DNA of 64,000 nt from Candidatus Anaerotignum merdipullorum (GCA_019115165.1 DXEB01000009.1:23612-87611); one strand, 5' to 3'; positions 8,199 through 17,142 are shown, numbered from the stretch's first letter. The notes: generated from the letters alone by a model not told the origin. Numbers and translations: made by a program.

Positions 8199-9134
8199 TT
8201 ATTCCGCCTGAAACATCGGCGTAGATAAATATCTATCTCCGGTATCCGGCAACAGAACTACAATCGTTTTTCCTTTATTTTCCGGGCGTTTTGCTACTTC
8301 CAATGCCGCATATATTGCCGCACCGGAAGAAATCCCAACCAATAAGCCTTCCGTACGCGCCGTTTCTCTGCCGACCGCATAGGCATCCTCATCTGTTACC
8401 GGAATCACTTCATTGTATAACTCGGTGTCCAAAATAGATGGCACAAAATTCGCACCAATGCCCTGCAGGCCATGACTGCCCGCTCTGCCCTGCGTCAGTA
8501 ACGGAGATGCCGCCGGTTCTACCCCAATCACTTGTACCTGGGGATTTTTTTCCCGCAGATAACGTCCTACGCCGGTAATGGTTCCGCCGGTTCCAATCCC
8601 TGCTACAAAAATATCTACCGCTCCATCGGTATCCGCATAAATTTCCGGACCCGTCGTTTCATAATGCGCCTGTGGATTCGCAGGATTGTCAAATTGTCCC
8701 GGAATAAATGCATTTGGAATTTCTCTTGCCAGTTCCTCTGCTTTTTCAATCGCGCCCGCCATTCCTTTGGCGCCTTCTGTCAGCACCAGTTCCGCACCAA
8801 ACGCAGACATCAGCAACTGCCGTTCCACACTCATACTATCCGGCATAACGATGATTGCCCGATATCCTCTTGCCGCAGCCATGACTGCCAATCCAATGCC
8901 GGTATTGCCGCTGGTTGGTTCGATCAATGTCGCACCGGGCTTTAACAACCCTCTCGCCTCTGCATCTTCTACCATTTTTTTCGCCACACGATCTTTGGCG
9001 CTGCCGCCTGGATTCAAAAACTCCACTTTCGCCAATATCTTTGCTTCCAAACCATACTTTTCTTCTAGATGCGTCATCTCCAGCAGCGGCGTTCCACCAA
9101 TCAATGCTTCTATATTTCGATAAATATGCGCCAT
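8199..9134 (-). CDS. cysK: Cysteine synthase A (O-acetylserine sulfhydrylase)
   Basis: PLP enzyme that makes L-cysteine from O-acetyl-L-serine and sulfide. Start chosen at 9134 (MAHIYRN) behind AGAAAGGGTG, giving 311 residues. The PLP lysine is near 47 in NPGGSAKDR, the substrate loop PTSGNTG near 73-79, the phosphate loop GIGTGGTITGVG near 175-186, and SSGAA near 262. Length and motifs are typical of CysK rather than CysM. Monocistronic, with its own promoter. No T-box leader was seen in the 60-base 5' region. Confidence 0.95.
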   Translation of the reverse strand: MAHIYRNIEALIGGTPLLEMTHLEEKYGLEAKILAKVEFLNPGGSAKDRVAKKMVEDAEARGLLKPGATLIEPTSGNTGIGLAVMAAARGYRAIIVMPDSMSVERQLLMSAFGAELVLTEGAKGMAGAIEKAEELAREIPNAFIPGQFDNPANPQAHYETTGPEIYADTDGAVDIFVAGIGTGGTITGVGRYLREKNPQVQVIGVEPAASPLLTQGRAGSHGLQGIGANFVPSILDTELYNEVIPVTDEDAYAVGRETARTEGLLVGISSGAAIYAALEVAKRPENKGKTIVVLLPDTGDRYLSTPMFQAE

Positions 9135-9162
9135 GCTTTTCACCCTTTCTTTTTTTGTATTC

Positions 9163-9191
9163 ATGGTAACAAACGCAGAAGAATCTGTCCA
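9163..9191 (-). promoter_or_regulatory. Probable promoter for cysK
   Basis: Minus strand TGGACA (9191-9186), 17-base spacer, TACCAT (9168-9163). Confidence 0.5.
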
Positions 9192-9264
9192 GCATTTTTC
9201 TTTTTATCCCGACTTTTCTGACTCTTTCTCTTTCATACAAAACCGTTTTCCGCTGCTTTTGCTA

Positions 9265-9293
9265 TTGTATGCCAACTTTTTTTGTGCTACTAT
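9265..9293 (+). promoter_or_regulatory. Sigma-A promoter for map
   Basis: TTGTAT (9265-9270), 17-base spacer, TACTAT (9288-9293), about 48 bases before the map start. Confidence 0.65.
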
Positions 9294-9341
9294 TTGAATG
9301 AGAAAAAGCATTATGACAAACAGAAAGAAAGGATTTTGATT

Positions 9342-10214
9342 ATGTTAAAAATCGGACGCAATGATCCCTGCTGGTGCGGCAGCGGAAAAAAATATAAACT
9401 CTGCCACGCTGCTTTTGATGATAAACTGGCTGCACTGAAAGCGAAAGGCGAAAAAGTACCGCCTCATGAGCTGATTAAAACGCCCGAACAGCTGGAGGGG
9501 ATCCGCAGAGCAGGCAAATTGAATACAGAAATCTTAGATATGGTGGCAACGCAAATTCATGCTGGCATGTCCACGGAAGATATCAACCGTTTGGTGCATG
9601 AATACACCGTTTCTCACGGCGGCACCCCTGCCCCTTTGGGATATTGCGGATTTCCCAAAAGCGTATGCACTTCCGTCAACGATGTGATCTGCCACGGTAT
9701 CCCTTCGCCGGATGAAATCCTGCAGGAGGGTGATATCATCAATGTAGATGTCACCACCATTTTAGACGGATATTATGCGGATGCTTCCCGCATGTTCTGC
9801 ATTGGTCAGGTCAGCGAGGAAGCCAAAAAACTGGTGGATGTCACGAAAGAATCTGTGGATCTGGCTTTGGCGGCAGTCAAACCATGGGGACATCTGGGCG
9901 ATATCGGCGAAGTCATCAGCAATCATATTTATGCCCATGGCTACACCGTACTCCATGATATCGGCGGGCACGGCGTTGGAAATGATTTCCATGAAGAACC
10001 TTATGTTTGCCATATCGGGAAAAAGGGTACCGGTATGCTGTTAGTACCAGGTATGGTATTTACCATAGAACCGATGGTCAATGCCGGAGAAGAAGATTTC
10101 TTCCAGGATGCAGAAAACGGCTGGACCATTTATACAGAAGACGGCTCTCTTTCCGCACAGTGGGAATACACCGTTGCCATTACGGAAGAAGGCGTAGAAG
10201 TCATCACTCATTAA
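9342..10214 (+). CDS. map: Type I methionine aminopeptidase with N-terminal SEC-C zinc motif
   Basis: Removes the initiator methionine from new proteins. Start at 9342 (MLKIGRN) behind AGAAAGGA; 290 residues. Residues 5-22 form a SEC-C zinc knuckle (CWCGSGKKYKLCH, C-X-C-X8-C-H) as found at the SecA C-terminus. The MAP catalytic domain follows: metal ligands in VDVTT and YYADASRMF (two Asp), the His in GGHGVG, Glu in FTIEPMV and AQWEYT. The SEC-C fusion is known in clostridial MAPs and may tether the enzyme to the ribosome or translocon (inference). The MFS gene downstream, 32 bases away, may be co-transcribed. Confidence 0.95.
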   Translation: MLKIGRNDPCWCGSGKKYKLCHAAFDDKLAALKAKGEKVPPHELIKTPEQLEGIRRAGKLNTEILDMVATQIHAGMSTEDINRLVHEYTVSHGGTPAPLGYCGFPKSVCTSVNDVICHGIPSPDEILQEGDIINVDVTTILDGYYADASRMFCIGQVSEEAKKLVDVTKESVDLALAAVKPWGHLGDIGEVISNHIYAHGYTVLHDIGGHGVGNDFHEEPYVCHIGKKGTGMLLVPGMVFTIEPMVNAGEEDFFQDAENGWTIYTEDGSLSAQWEYTVAITEEGVEVITH

Positions 10215-10246
10215 CCAACATTCATTTGATCGAGGTGGCGGCAGAC

Positions 10247-11416
10247 ATGAACAGAGACATGCATATTTCCATCCGGTACAGTATGCTCCAGGGACTGTAT
10301 TGGCTCAGCTATTGTCCGATTTATATTTTCGCGACGGTTTTCCTGTTGGGCAGATCTTTCTCCGAGGGAGAAATCGGTATACTGCTTGCACTTTCCTGTC
10401 TGCTCTCCGCCGTTTTTCAGCCGTTTGCCGCTGCAGCAGCGGACCGTGGACGTTATGTCACACTGCGTTCCCTGATGACAGGAGTTTGCATCTGCACCGT
10501 TGTACCGATGCTCATACTGCTTTTCATTCCGCAAGGCAAGCTGATTTCCGGCATCTGTTATGTCGTATTGCTGATGCTGCATTTAGCATATCAGCCATTG
10601 CTCAGCGCACTGGGCATGCAGCTGTTAAACAGCGGCTATGCGCTTAATTTCGGTGCAGCACGGGGCATTGGTTCTCTCTGTTGCGCAGTACTGTCGTTTT
10701 TTTTGGGATCTCTGACCCTGCGCTTTTCCAACCAATGTCTGCCGCTGCTCGGCACTATCCTCTATCTCGTTACCATACTGCTGCTGCAGACCATTCCGGA
10801 AACCAAACGGAACAGCGGTGGTATTGTTCCCTCCAATGGCACCATGGCAGTGCTTCGTGCGCACCGTAAATTCGCCATTCTTTGCTGCGGTATTATCTTG
10901 GTATTCATTTCACACAGTGCAATTAACACTTACATGATTCAAATCCTGCAGCACATCGGAAAAGGCAATACCGAGCTGGGGCAGGTCATCGCATATACCG
11001 CCGTACTGGAATTTATTGTCATGATTGGTTTTTCCCGGTTTGTCAAAGGGCGCAACTGCGGCGCAGTTTTGAAATTCACCTCTGTTTTTTTCGTTTTAAA
11101 GGCACTTTTCGTTCCTCTGGCAGGCAATTTATTTCTGCTGTATGCAGCGCTCCTCACACAAGTGCTGTCTTTCGCCCTATTCACTCCCGCATCAGTATAC
11201 TATGCCAATCAAATTTTAGAAGCGGGAGATAAAATCAAAGGACAGGCAATTCTAACCATTGCCATCACAATCGGCAATATTGCCGGCAGCTTTCTCTGTG
11301 GCAGCTTCATTGAATTATGGGGCATCACCATAGCCATATTGATTACTGCAGGGCTGGCAGCCATTGGCATGTTGTTCTTCTGGTTTGGCGCCGAAAAATC
11401 TAGCAGCATCCAATAA
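10247..11416 (+). CDS. MFS transporter
   Basis: About 389 residues with roughly twelve hydrophobic segments, of the major facilitator superfamily (MFS_1-like branch). The frame is open from 10007 within map, but the start at 10247 follows a GAGGTGGCGG ribosome binding site 32 bases after map. A conserved AAADRGRYVTLRS loop sits between helices 2 and 3, the usual MFS G-X-L-aD-r-x-G region; a second-half repeat begins near AHRKFAILCC. The substrate cannot be read from the sequence. A terminator follows at 11497. Confidence 0.8.
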   Translation: MNRDMHISIRYSMLQGLYWLSYCPIYIFATVFLLGRSFSEGEIGILLALSCLLSAVFQPFAAAAADRGRYVTLRSLMTGVCICTVVPMLILLFIPQGKLISGICYVVLLMLHLAYQPLLSALGMQLLNSGYALNFGAARGIGSLCCAVLSFFLGSLTLRFSNQCLPLLGTILYLVTILLLQTIPETKRNSGGIVPSNGTMAVLRAHRKFAILCCGIILVFISHSAINTYMIQILQHIGKGNTELGQVIAYTAVLEFIVMIGFSRFVKGRNCGAVLKFTSVFFVLKALFVPLAGNLFLLYAALLTQVLSFALFTPASVYYANQILEAGDKIKGQAILTIAITIGNIAGSFLCGSFIELWGITIAILITAGLAAIGMLFFWFGAEKSSSIQ

Positions 11417-11496
11417 TCTGTCTTCTCGAGGCAATCACAAACGCTAGCAAATCGCAGTTTGCTGCTTCCAATCCCTATTTCTCCGCCTCTTTTACC

Positions 11497-11533
11497 AAAG
11501 AAGCCGTATTCATATTTGAAACGGCTTCTTTTC
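11497..11533 (+). terminator. Terminator after the MFS gene
   Basis: AAAGAAGCCGT (11497-11507) / ACGGCTTCTTT (11521-11531) with a short T tail. Confidence 0.75.
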
Positions 11534-11545
11534 TGCCGCGGTATA

Positions 11546-11586
11546 CAAAAAGGCATGGATTCCTTTGCCAAAAGGATTCCATGCCT
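11546..11586 (-). terminator. Terminator after the acyl-ACP thioesterase
   Basis: Minus strand AGGCATGGAATCC, loop, GGAATCCATGCCT, then T5; 13-base stem with one mismatch. Confidence 0.85.
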
Positions 11587-11612
11587 TACTTTCCAAATAT
11601 TTCTATTCGCGC

Positions 11613-12374
11613 TTAGCTCCTTCTTCCTGCCCAGAGCAGCACGATCTCTGCCAATACGGTATCCGCCGCGTCCGTCAGAAATGTTACCGTCTGCGTCCCC
11701 TCTGGCGTATCCATGACATACGTCTGCGTCTGCAGCGTATCTCCCCTCCTGCATTCTTTTCGGTACACCAGCCGCATATCTTGGATATCCATATGCTCAT
11801 AGATGTCATCCGGTATATCCTCCAATGCCCATTCCAAGTATTTCACATTATTGGCATGTCCATTTGTATCCGTATCCCGACGGGCAACCGTCAGTGTTTG
11901 GGCAGCAACCGGCGCTTCTTTCGGTCTGGTCGGCATTTGAAAGGTTTCTCCTTCTATCGCAGGTATTTGGTTGCTACCGTATCGCTGAATCATATGCTCC
12001 GGTACATTTGTCGGTTTGCGTGTTCGTGCGTCCATAAAAATCCAGCGGGAAATGGCGTCTACCATCTTCTCTCCTGCCCCATCAAACAAAAAATAACTGC
12101 GCTCTGCCTGCATTTTGCGGCATTTGTTGCTCCAAGTCTCCATACAAACCGTTTCCAAATGCATGGGCATCCGATAAATCCGAATATGCCAATGAATGAC
12201 TGCCCATCCCCATTGATGCTCTGCCATATATGCCAACGAATATCCCAGTGCATCCGAATGAGAAATCGCCGCATCCTGTAAAGCAGCCAGTAACGCCGCT
12301 GCCGACATCCTGGCATTGGAATCCACCTGGTCATATCGAATCTTCACTGTCTGCTGATATCCCTGTCGCTCCAT
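11613..12374 (-). CDS. Acyl-ACP thioesterase (FatA/FatB-like)
   Basis: Hot-dog fold hydrolase that releases fatty acids from acyl carrier protein. 253 residues, ATG at 12374 behind AAGGAGGAACG. Two hot-dog halves are visible: the N-terminal half with KIRYDQVDSNARMS (about 11-24) and WGWAVIHWHIRIYRMP, the C-terminal half with RRDTDTNGHANNVKYLEWAL (about 165-184). The DTNxHxNN pattern carries the catalytic Asn/His positions of plant and bacterial FatA/B proteins. It follows cardiolipin synthase by 17 bases in the same direction, so the two lipid genes form an operon. Chain-length preference unknown. Confidence 0.92.
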   Translation of the reverse strand: MERQGYQQTVKIRYDQVDSNARMSAAALLAALQDAAISHSDALGYSLAYMAEHQWGWAVIHWHIRIYRMPMHLETVCMETWSNKCRKMQAERSYFLFDGAGEKMVDAISRWIFMDARTRKPTNVPEHMIQRYGSNQIPAIEGETFQMPTRPKEAPVAAQTLTVARRDTDTNGHANNVKYLEWALEDIPDDIYEHMDIQDMRLVYRKECRRGDTLQTQTYVMDTPEGTQTVTFLTDAADTVLAEIVLLWAGRRS

Positions 12375-12391
12375 ACGCCGTTCCTCCTTGT

Positions 12392-13861
12392 TTACAGCAT
12401 CGGTGAAATCAATCTCGCAACCGATTCCTTCACCTTAAACCACCATTTTCTTCTATAATACCACTCTTTTGTAATCTCTACAGAACTTTGCAGGTCCCGC
12501 AAAAAATCCTGTTCCAATGTCTTTGTCAATGCCGCGTCATATAAAAATGCATTAACCTCGAAATTCAAATCAAAACTGCGAATATCCATATTGGCAGTAC
12601 CTACCGAAGCCATTTTGCCATCGATACATAAACACTTTGCATGAATAAATCCTTTTTCATATTGATAGCAGCGCACACCTGCTTCCAAAAGCTGTCCTAG
12701 ATAAGACATACTCGCCCAGTATACAAAAAAATGATCCGGATTTCCAGGGATTAAAATCCGTACATCCAATCCCGAAAGCGCCGCCACTCGCAACGCCTCA
12801 AAAATACTGTCGTCCGGCACAAAATACGGCGTCGTCAAATAAATATGGTCCTCTGCCTCGTTCATCATCTTAAAATATCCGTTCTGTACGTTCCGCCATT
12901 TGGTATCCGGTCCGCTGGAAACAATCTGCGTTTTCACGCCGTCAAACTGCTGTCGCAGCGGAAAATATCGCTGCTCCAATGCTACGGCGCCGTATCTGGT
13001 AGTAAAATTCCAATCTTTGATAAAACGGATCTGCATTTGATCAATGGCGTCGCCTTCAAAACGCAAATGGGTATCTCTCCAAGGACCATACCGTTTCACA
13101 ACTCCCAAATATTCATCGCCTACGTTAAATCCACCGATGTATCCCACCGTCCCGTCAATGATACACAGCTTCCGATGATTACGGTAATTGAGCCGTACCA
13201 TAAACGGCGGCAAAAATGCTGCCGTAAACCCGCCTGCGTCATGCAGCTTGGAAAAGAAATTTTTAGGCAGTCTGGAATTTCCCATCCCGTCATATAACAG
13301 GCGCACTTCCACACCTTCTGCCGCCTTCTTCGTCAGCTCGTCCACCAGCCGCCTTCCCAGCTCATCTCCGCGCCAAATATAATACTCTAAATGAATAAAA
13401 TGCTTTGCCGCACGAATATCCCGCACCAATGCTTCAAATTTCTCTTTTCCTGTACAAAACCGCGTCACCCGATTGTTAAATGTCATCCAACTGCCTGAAT
13501 TGATATGCAGATATGCCAAATCCGTCAAATACTCCGCTTCTATCAGCCGACCGCCCTTTTCAATGATTGCCTTTTGTTCTTTTACCCTGCCGACACTTCG
13601 TTCATCCTGCAGCAAATACGTATAATACACTTCGCGGTCATATTCCGCTTTTTCCAGAAACATCCGCTCTCGCTTGCCGTTTCTGCCAAAGATCATGTAG
13701 ACCAAAAATCCAAACACCGGTATAAACAGCAGTACCAACAGCCAAGCCCAGCTGCTGGCCGGATTTCTGCGTTCAAAAAATACCACAAAGCCCGCTAATA
13801 TCACATTTACAACCAAAATGCCTGCGGCAAAATATGCAACAATCGTCCAAACGCTCTCCAT
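12392..13861 (-). CDS. cls: Cardiolipin synthase (phospholipase D superfamily)
   Basis: Joins two phosphatidylglycerols into cardiolipin at the membrane. 489 residues from 13861 (MESVWT) behind AAGGAAGGAGG; an upstream frame extension lacks signals. Two N-terminal helices (about 5-28 and 38-58, around FFERRNPASSWAWLL) form the PLDc_N domain. Two HKD motifs are complete: HRKLCIIDG (first) and HAKCLCIDG (second), each followed by the GS/GT-xN element (GGFNVGDEY, GTANMDIRS). Length is typical. Upstream gene of a two-gene operon with the thioesterase. Confidence 0.95.
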   Translation of the reverse strand: MESVWTIVAYFAAGILVVNVILAGFVVFFERRNPASSWAWLLVLLFIPVFGFLVYMIFGRNGKRERMFLEKAEYDREVYYTYLLQDERSVGRVKEQKAIIEKGGRLIEAEYLTDLAYLHINSGSWMTFNNRVTRFCTGKEKFEALVRDIRAAKHFIHLEYYIWRGDELGRRLVDELTKKAAEGVEVRLLYDGMGNSRLPKNFFSKLHDAGGFTAAFLPPFMVRLNYRNHRKLCIIDGTVGYIGGFNVGDEYLGVVKRYGPWRDTHLRFEGDAIDQMQIRFIKDWNFTTRYGAVALEQRYFPLRQQFDGVKTQIVSSGPDTKWRNVQNGYFKMMNEAEDHIYLTTPYFVPDDSIFEALRVAALSGLDVRILIPGNPDHFFVYWASMSYLGQLLEAGVRCYQYEKGFIHAKCLCIDGKMASVGTANMDIRSFDLNFEVNAFLYDAALTKTLEQDFLRDLQSSVEITKEWYYRRKWWFKVKESVARLISPML

Positions 13862-13909
13862 GTTGTCGCCTCCTTCCTTTTTCGCTTTGCAACATCCATA
13901 ATATGATAT

Positions 13910-13938
13910 AGTATACTCAAATTCCCACATTCCCGCAA
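13910..13938 (-). promoter_or_regulatory. Probable promoter for cls
   Basis: Minus strand TTGCGG (13938-13933), 17-base spacer, TATACT (13915-13910). Confidence 0.5.
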
Positions 13939-14073
13939 GCACACAAACCGTCAATTTTTTTGAAAAATTTCACTTTCCCACTTCCATTCAGACAAAAACT
14001 CTGCTACAATATATGGATGTGAAGATTACCATTGGAAAGTCAAATTACTTTCCGTCTGCAAGGAGGAACATTT

Positions 14074-14550
14074 GTGAATATAACTGGATCGGATATTTTT
14101 ATTATTGTATTGGTTCTGATTGCTGCTATTGTAGCAGGTTTATATTATCTGAACCGTAGGACCATGCGCCGTGTGATTCAAACACAGGATTTTATTGATC
14201 AAAACCGTATGACTGCGCAGATTTTTGTCATTGACAAAAAACAAGAACGACCTTCTGCTCATAATCTGCCCAAGAATGTCTTTGAGCAGCTTCCCAAATC
14301 AGCGAAAATGCGTAAAACTTATTTGGTAAAAGCGAAGGTTGGTCCTCAAATTATCACCCTGATGTGTGATAAACCAGTATATGAAGTATTGCCTGTTAAG
14401 AAAAATGTTAAGGTAGACCTTGCTGGCATGTATATTGTCAGCATCACCGGCATGAATCTGGCAGACAAGAAAAAGAAAACCATTCGCGAGAAAATGTCTG
14501 CCCGTCTGAACACCATGATGGCAGAGCAATCCAACAACAACAAAAAGTAA
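14074..14550 (+). CDS. Membrane-anchored protein of unknown function
   Basis: Not recognised. The start is the GTG at 14074 behind AAGGAGGAAC, giving 158 residues. One hydrophobic helix (about 6-28, IFIIVLVLIAAIVAGLYYL) is followed by NRR, so the remaining 125 residues are probably cytoplasmic. That part is Lys-rich with predicted alternating strands around KTYLVKAKVGPQIITLMCDK (about 90-109) and ends in a Lys/Asn tail. No catalytic motif is apparent. It is monocistronic, ends in a strong terminator and has normal local codon use. A cell-envelope scaffold is one guess; nothing proves it. Confidence 0.75.
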   Translation: MNITGSDIFIIVLVLIAAIVAGLYYLNRRTMRRVIQTQDFIDQNRMTAQIFVIDKKQERPSAHNLPKNVFEQLPKSAKMRKTYLVKAKVGPQIITLMCDKPVYEVLPVKKNVKVDLAGMYIVSITGMNLADKKKKTIREKMSARLNTMMAEQSNNNKK

Positions 14551-14554
14551 AAAA

Positions 14555-14597
14555 AACAAACGGCAGAACCTGCAGGCGCAGGTTCTGCCGTTTTTTC
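14555..14597. terminator. Bidirectional terminator
   Basis: ACGGCAGAACCTGC / GCAGGTTCTGCCGT perfect 14-base stem with A-run before and T6 after; serves the convergent unknown gene and yccF. Confidence 0.93.
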
Positions 14598-14599
14598 AT

Positions 14600-14989
14600 T
14601 CAAGATGTTTCTTCCATCTGTCGGATTTCCGCACCAAACGGCATCAGCGCCAATCCAGCAAACTTAAAGTGCTGCAGTCCGAACGGAATACCGATAATGG
14701 TCAGGCAGCTGCCAATTCCCATCACGATAGATCCGATGCAAAGCGCCAAACCGCCCAGCAAAATCCAGATAACATTCAGCACCACAGAACCGGAGGACAT
14801 ATTTCCAAAATATACCTTTTTTCCAAAAGGGGTGACCACCAGCTTCGCAAACTTAAAGCATTGCAGTCCCACAGGAATTCCAATCACAGTAATGCAACAA
14901 AGCACTCCCGCTAACAGCCATCCCAATGCAGACAGCAAGCCGCCAAAAATCAGCCAGAGAATATTCATCAATAAATTCACCATCGTCAT
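14600..14989 (-). CDS. YccF domain-containing membrane protein
   Basis: 129-residue inner membrane protein. Two YccF-type repeats are visible: LLMNILWLIFGG...ITVIGIPVGLQCFKFAKLVVTPFG (about 6-55) and VVLNVIWILLGG...LTIIGIPFGLQHFKFAGLALMPFG (about 69-120); IGIPxGLQxFKxA is the family hallmark. Function of YccF is not established. Its ATG overlaps the TGA of the upstream DUF2161 gene (ATGA), so translation is coupled in the aminopeptidase P - DUF2161 - yccF operon. Confidence 0.9.
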   Translation of the reverse strand: MTMVNLLMNILWLIFGGLLSALGWLLAGVLCCITVIGIPVGLQCFKFAKLVVTPFGKKVYFGNMSSGSVVLNVIWILLGGLALCIGSIVMGIGSCLTIIGIPFGLQHFKFAGLALMPFGAEIRQMEETS

Positions 14990-15711
14990 ACGCCTTCCTC
15001 CTTTTCTTTTTGCCCATATTTTTTACGATAAAACGCAACTGCCATTTGATAATCCGGCTCTGTCAGCGCCGCTTTCCCTTCCTCCGTCAATGCATATACC
15101 CCTTTCTCCATCCGTATAAACCAACGATAGACATTATTGCGCAAAATTGACGCATATTTTTCTTCCAGCCCCATATCCCGCAGCTGCCGACAGCTGACCG
15201 TATGCGCTTGTTCCAAAATACAGCAGAGTTCCAGCGCTTTTTCTCGATACGCCGTCAAAATCTTTCTGCGGGTCATCCCTCCAATATTGGCAGATACCTG
15301 TCGATTCTCAAACTCTTCTTTCAGCTTTTTCTGCTTTCTGCGATTTTGCCAAACCTTGCTATCTGCAGGCGTCAAAATCACATCAACCGTCTGCAATGGA
15401 CTATCCAAAGCCACGGTCAACAACCCGATTTCCAACCGTTTCAGCAGCTTCAGCATATTTTTCCAGCTTTTTTCCCGCTGCCCTTTGTGCGGTCTTGGAA
15501 TTGCCACAAAAACATACTCCGTCAGACTCTGCCGCTCCATCGCCTGATAGACCAATTTCAGCTGAAACGCCGTCTTTAGCTCCACAATCACCAATACGCC
15601 GTCCTTTTTGGCAGCAATATCACAACCAGTTACCTCAGCCTGTACCTGATAGCCCTCCGTTTCTAAAAAACGCCGCACAGGCGCATACAACTCTGTTTCC
15701 GCAACCGTCAT
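14986..15711 (-). CDS. DUF2161 family protein (PD-(D/E)XK nuclease-like fold)
   Basis: 241 residues. The N-terminal half carries a restriction-enzyme-like core: GCDIAAKKDGVLVIVELKTA (about 29-48) gives the Asp and the ExK of the PD-(D/E)XK pattern; FVAIPRP follows. This matches DUF2161, annotated as putative phosphodiesterase; activity is not proven. The C-terminal part (about 145-220) looks like a winged-helix region (ILEQAHTVSCRQLRDMG, GVYALTEEGKAAL). Both ends overlap neighbours by ATGA. No toxin/antitoxin or methylase partner is present here. Confidence 0.85.
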   Translation of the reverse strand: MTVAETELYAPVRRFLETEGYQVQAEVTGCDIAAKKDGVLVIVELKTAFQLKLVYQAMERQSLTEYVFVAIPRPHKGQREKSWKNMLKLLKRLEIGLLTVALDSPLQTVDVILTPADSKVWQNRRKQKKLKEEFENRQVSANIGGMTRRKILTAYREKALELCCILEQAHTVSCRQLRDMGLEEKYASILRNNVYRWFIRMEKGVYALTEEGKAALTEPDYQMAVAFYRKKYGQKEKEEGV

Positions 15712-16964
15712 ACTTTTATTCCTCTCGCCATAAAGGTCTCAATCTCTTCCACCGTTTTGATCATATCTTTGGTCATGACTTCGCATCCATCTTCCGTCAC
15801 CAGCACATCATCTTCGATCCGTATGCCAATCTCCCATTGGGGAATATATAAACCAGGTTCTACCGTCAACACCATCCCCGGCTGCAGCAGCCGCTCCGTA
15901 TACCTGCCAATGTCATGCGTTTCCGCTCCTAAATAATGGCTGACACCATGATAGTAATACGCTGATACATCCTGCATGGTTTTTACCAGTCCCAATGGTT
16001 TGAGGGCTTCCAAATAATACTCTTTCAAAACCTCATTCAGCCGAGAGAACGGCACTCCCGGACGGATGGCGTCGATAACCTTTTGCTGCCCCTCCAGCAC
16101 AATTTCATACACCTGTCTTTGCCGCGGGGTAAAGGTACCGTTTACCGGAAATGTTCGGGAAATATCCCCGTTATACCAATCCACCTGTGCACCACAGTCC
16201 ACCAGCAGTAAGTCACCATCCTCCATTTTTCCATTGTTTTGCGTATAATGCAGGATCGTCCCGCGTTTCCCCGCTGCCGCAATCGTCTGAAAGGCCTTTT
16301 CCCGTACACCATGGCGCATCAGCGTAAAATCAAAATATGCCTCCGCTTCGTATTCCATCATTCCCGGCTCTACCTGCGCCATCATCGCTTCCAGCCCCAA
16401 TCGGGTCACTTCCATCGCCTGCCGCATACGTTTCAATTCATACGGTTCTTTGATCAACCGCAGGTCGCCAAAAACGGGATACATATCCCGGATAGTCATC
16501 GCCGGATATTTGCTGCGCAGCGTCGATGCAAACTGCAATGCCGGCGAGAGCAGATCGTCCCATTCTCGATGCTCCAGATCCAAACCGATTTCTGTCACAG
16601 GATTGCGAAACAGCAGTTGCGCAAAATCATCCGCAAAAGCATCTATAGGACGGATGTCGCAAATCCCGCTGATCTCTTCCGCCTCCGCCTCCGTCATATT
16701 GGCGCCTACCCATTTTGCCAATATGCCATTATCCCTGGGGATAAACAAAACTTCCTGCAAACTTCCCGCGGTTTTTACCATCATAAATACACAATTCTCC
16801 CGTGCAATGCCTGTGACGTAATAAAAATTGCGGTCGGGTGAAAACGGATAGTACTCATCCCCCCGTTTCACCGGCGCCTTTCCCGCGAATAATATCACAG
16901 CGCTGTTATCTGCCATGCGCGCCGCCAGTTTTTTTCTGTTATTCCTAAAAAATTGTTCCGCCAT
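15708..16964 (-). CDS. pepP: Aminopeptidase P family metallopeptidase (Xaa-Pro aminopeptidase)
   Basis: Cleaves the N-terminal residue before proline. 418 residues, ATG at 16964 behind GAGGAG. The N-terminal creatinase-like domain (FFRNNRKKLAARM, DRNFYYVTGI) is followed by a pita-bread domain with all metal ligands: VDCGAQ and NGDISRTFP (two Asp), HGVSHYLG (His), LTVEPGLYIP (Glu) and IRIEDDVLVT (Glu). First gene of a three-gene overlapping operon with DUF2161 and yccF. Confidence 0.93.
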   Translation of the reverse strand: MAEQFFRNNRKKLAARMADNSAVILFAGKAPVKRGDEYYPFSPDRNFYYVTGIARENCVFMMVKTAGSLQEVLFIPRDNGILAKWVGANMTEAEAEEISGICDIRPIDAFADDFAQLLFRNPVTEIGLDLEHREWDDLLSPALQFASTLRSKYPAMTIRDMYPVFGDLRLIKEPYELKRMRQAMEVTRLGLEAMMAQVEPGMMEYEAEAYFDFTLMRHGVREKAFQTIAAAGKRGTILHYTQNNGKMEDGDLLLVDCGAQVDWYNGDISRTFPVNGTFTPRQRQVYEIVLEGQQKVIDAIRPGVPFSRLNEVLKEYYLEALKPLGLVKTMQDVSAYYYHGVSHYLGAETHDIGRYTERLLQPGMVLTVEPGLYIPQWEIGIRIEDDVLVTEDGCEVMTKDMIKTVEEIETFMARGIKV

Positions 16965-17057
16965 ATCAATGCTCTCCTCTTTTTAATCATATCTAAAGAT
17001 GTTTGATTCTTTTTGTATAAATTCTTACAAAATTCTTATGTTCCAAAACAGCCGACC

Positions 17058-17086
17058 TTGAAAAGCCTGCCACCTTATATTAAAAT
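17058..17086 (+). promoter_or_regulatory. Sigma-A promoter for azlCD
   Basis: TTGAAA (17058-17063), 17-base spacer, TAAAAT (17081-17086), 57 bases before azlC. Confidence 0.65.
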
Positions 17087-17142
17087 TGTAACAAGGAAAC
17101 AAAAAAATGCAAGTCTGATATCCAACAAACGGGAGGTTGCTC

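Noticed and set aside
11613..12281. Long plus-strand frame of 238 codons opposite the thioesterase
   Set aside because: Antisense shadow of a well-identified gene, no ribosome binding site, His/Cys/Arg-rich composition typical of shadows.
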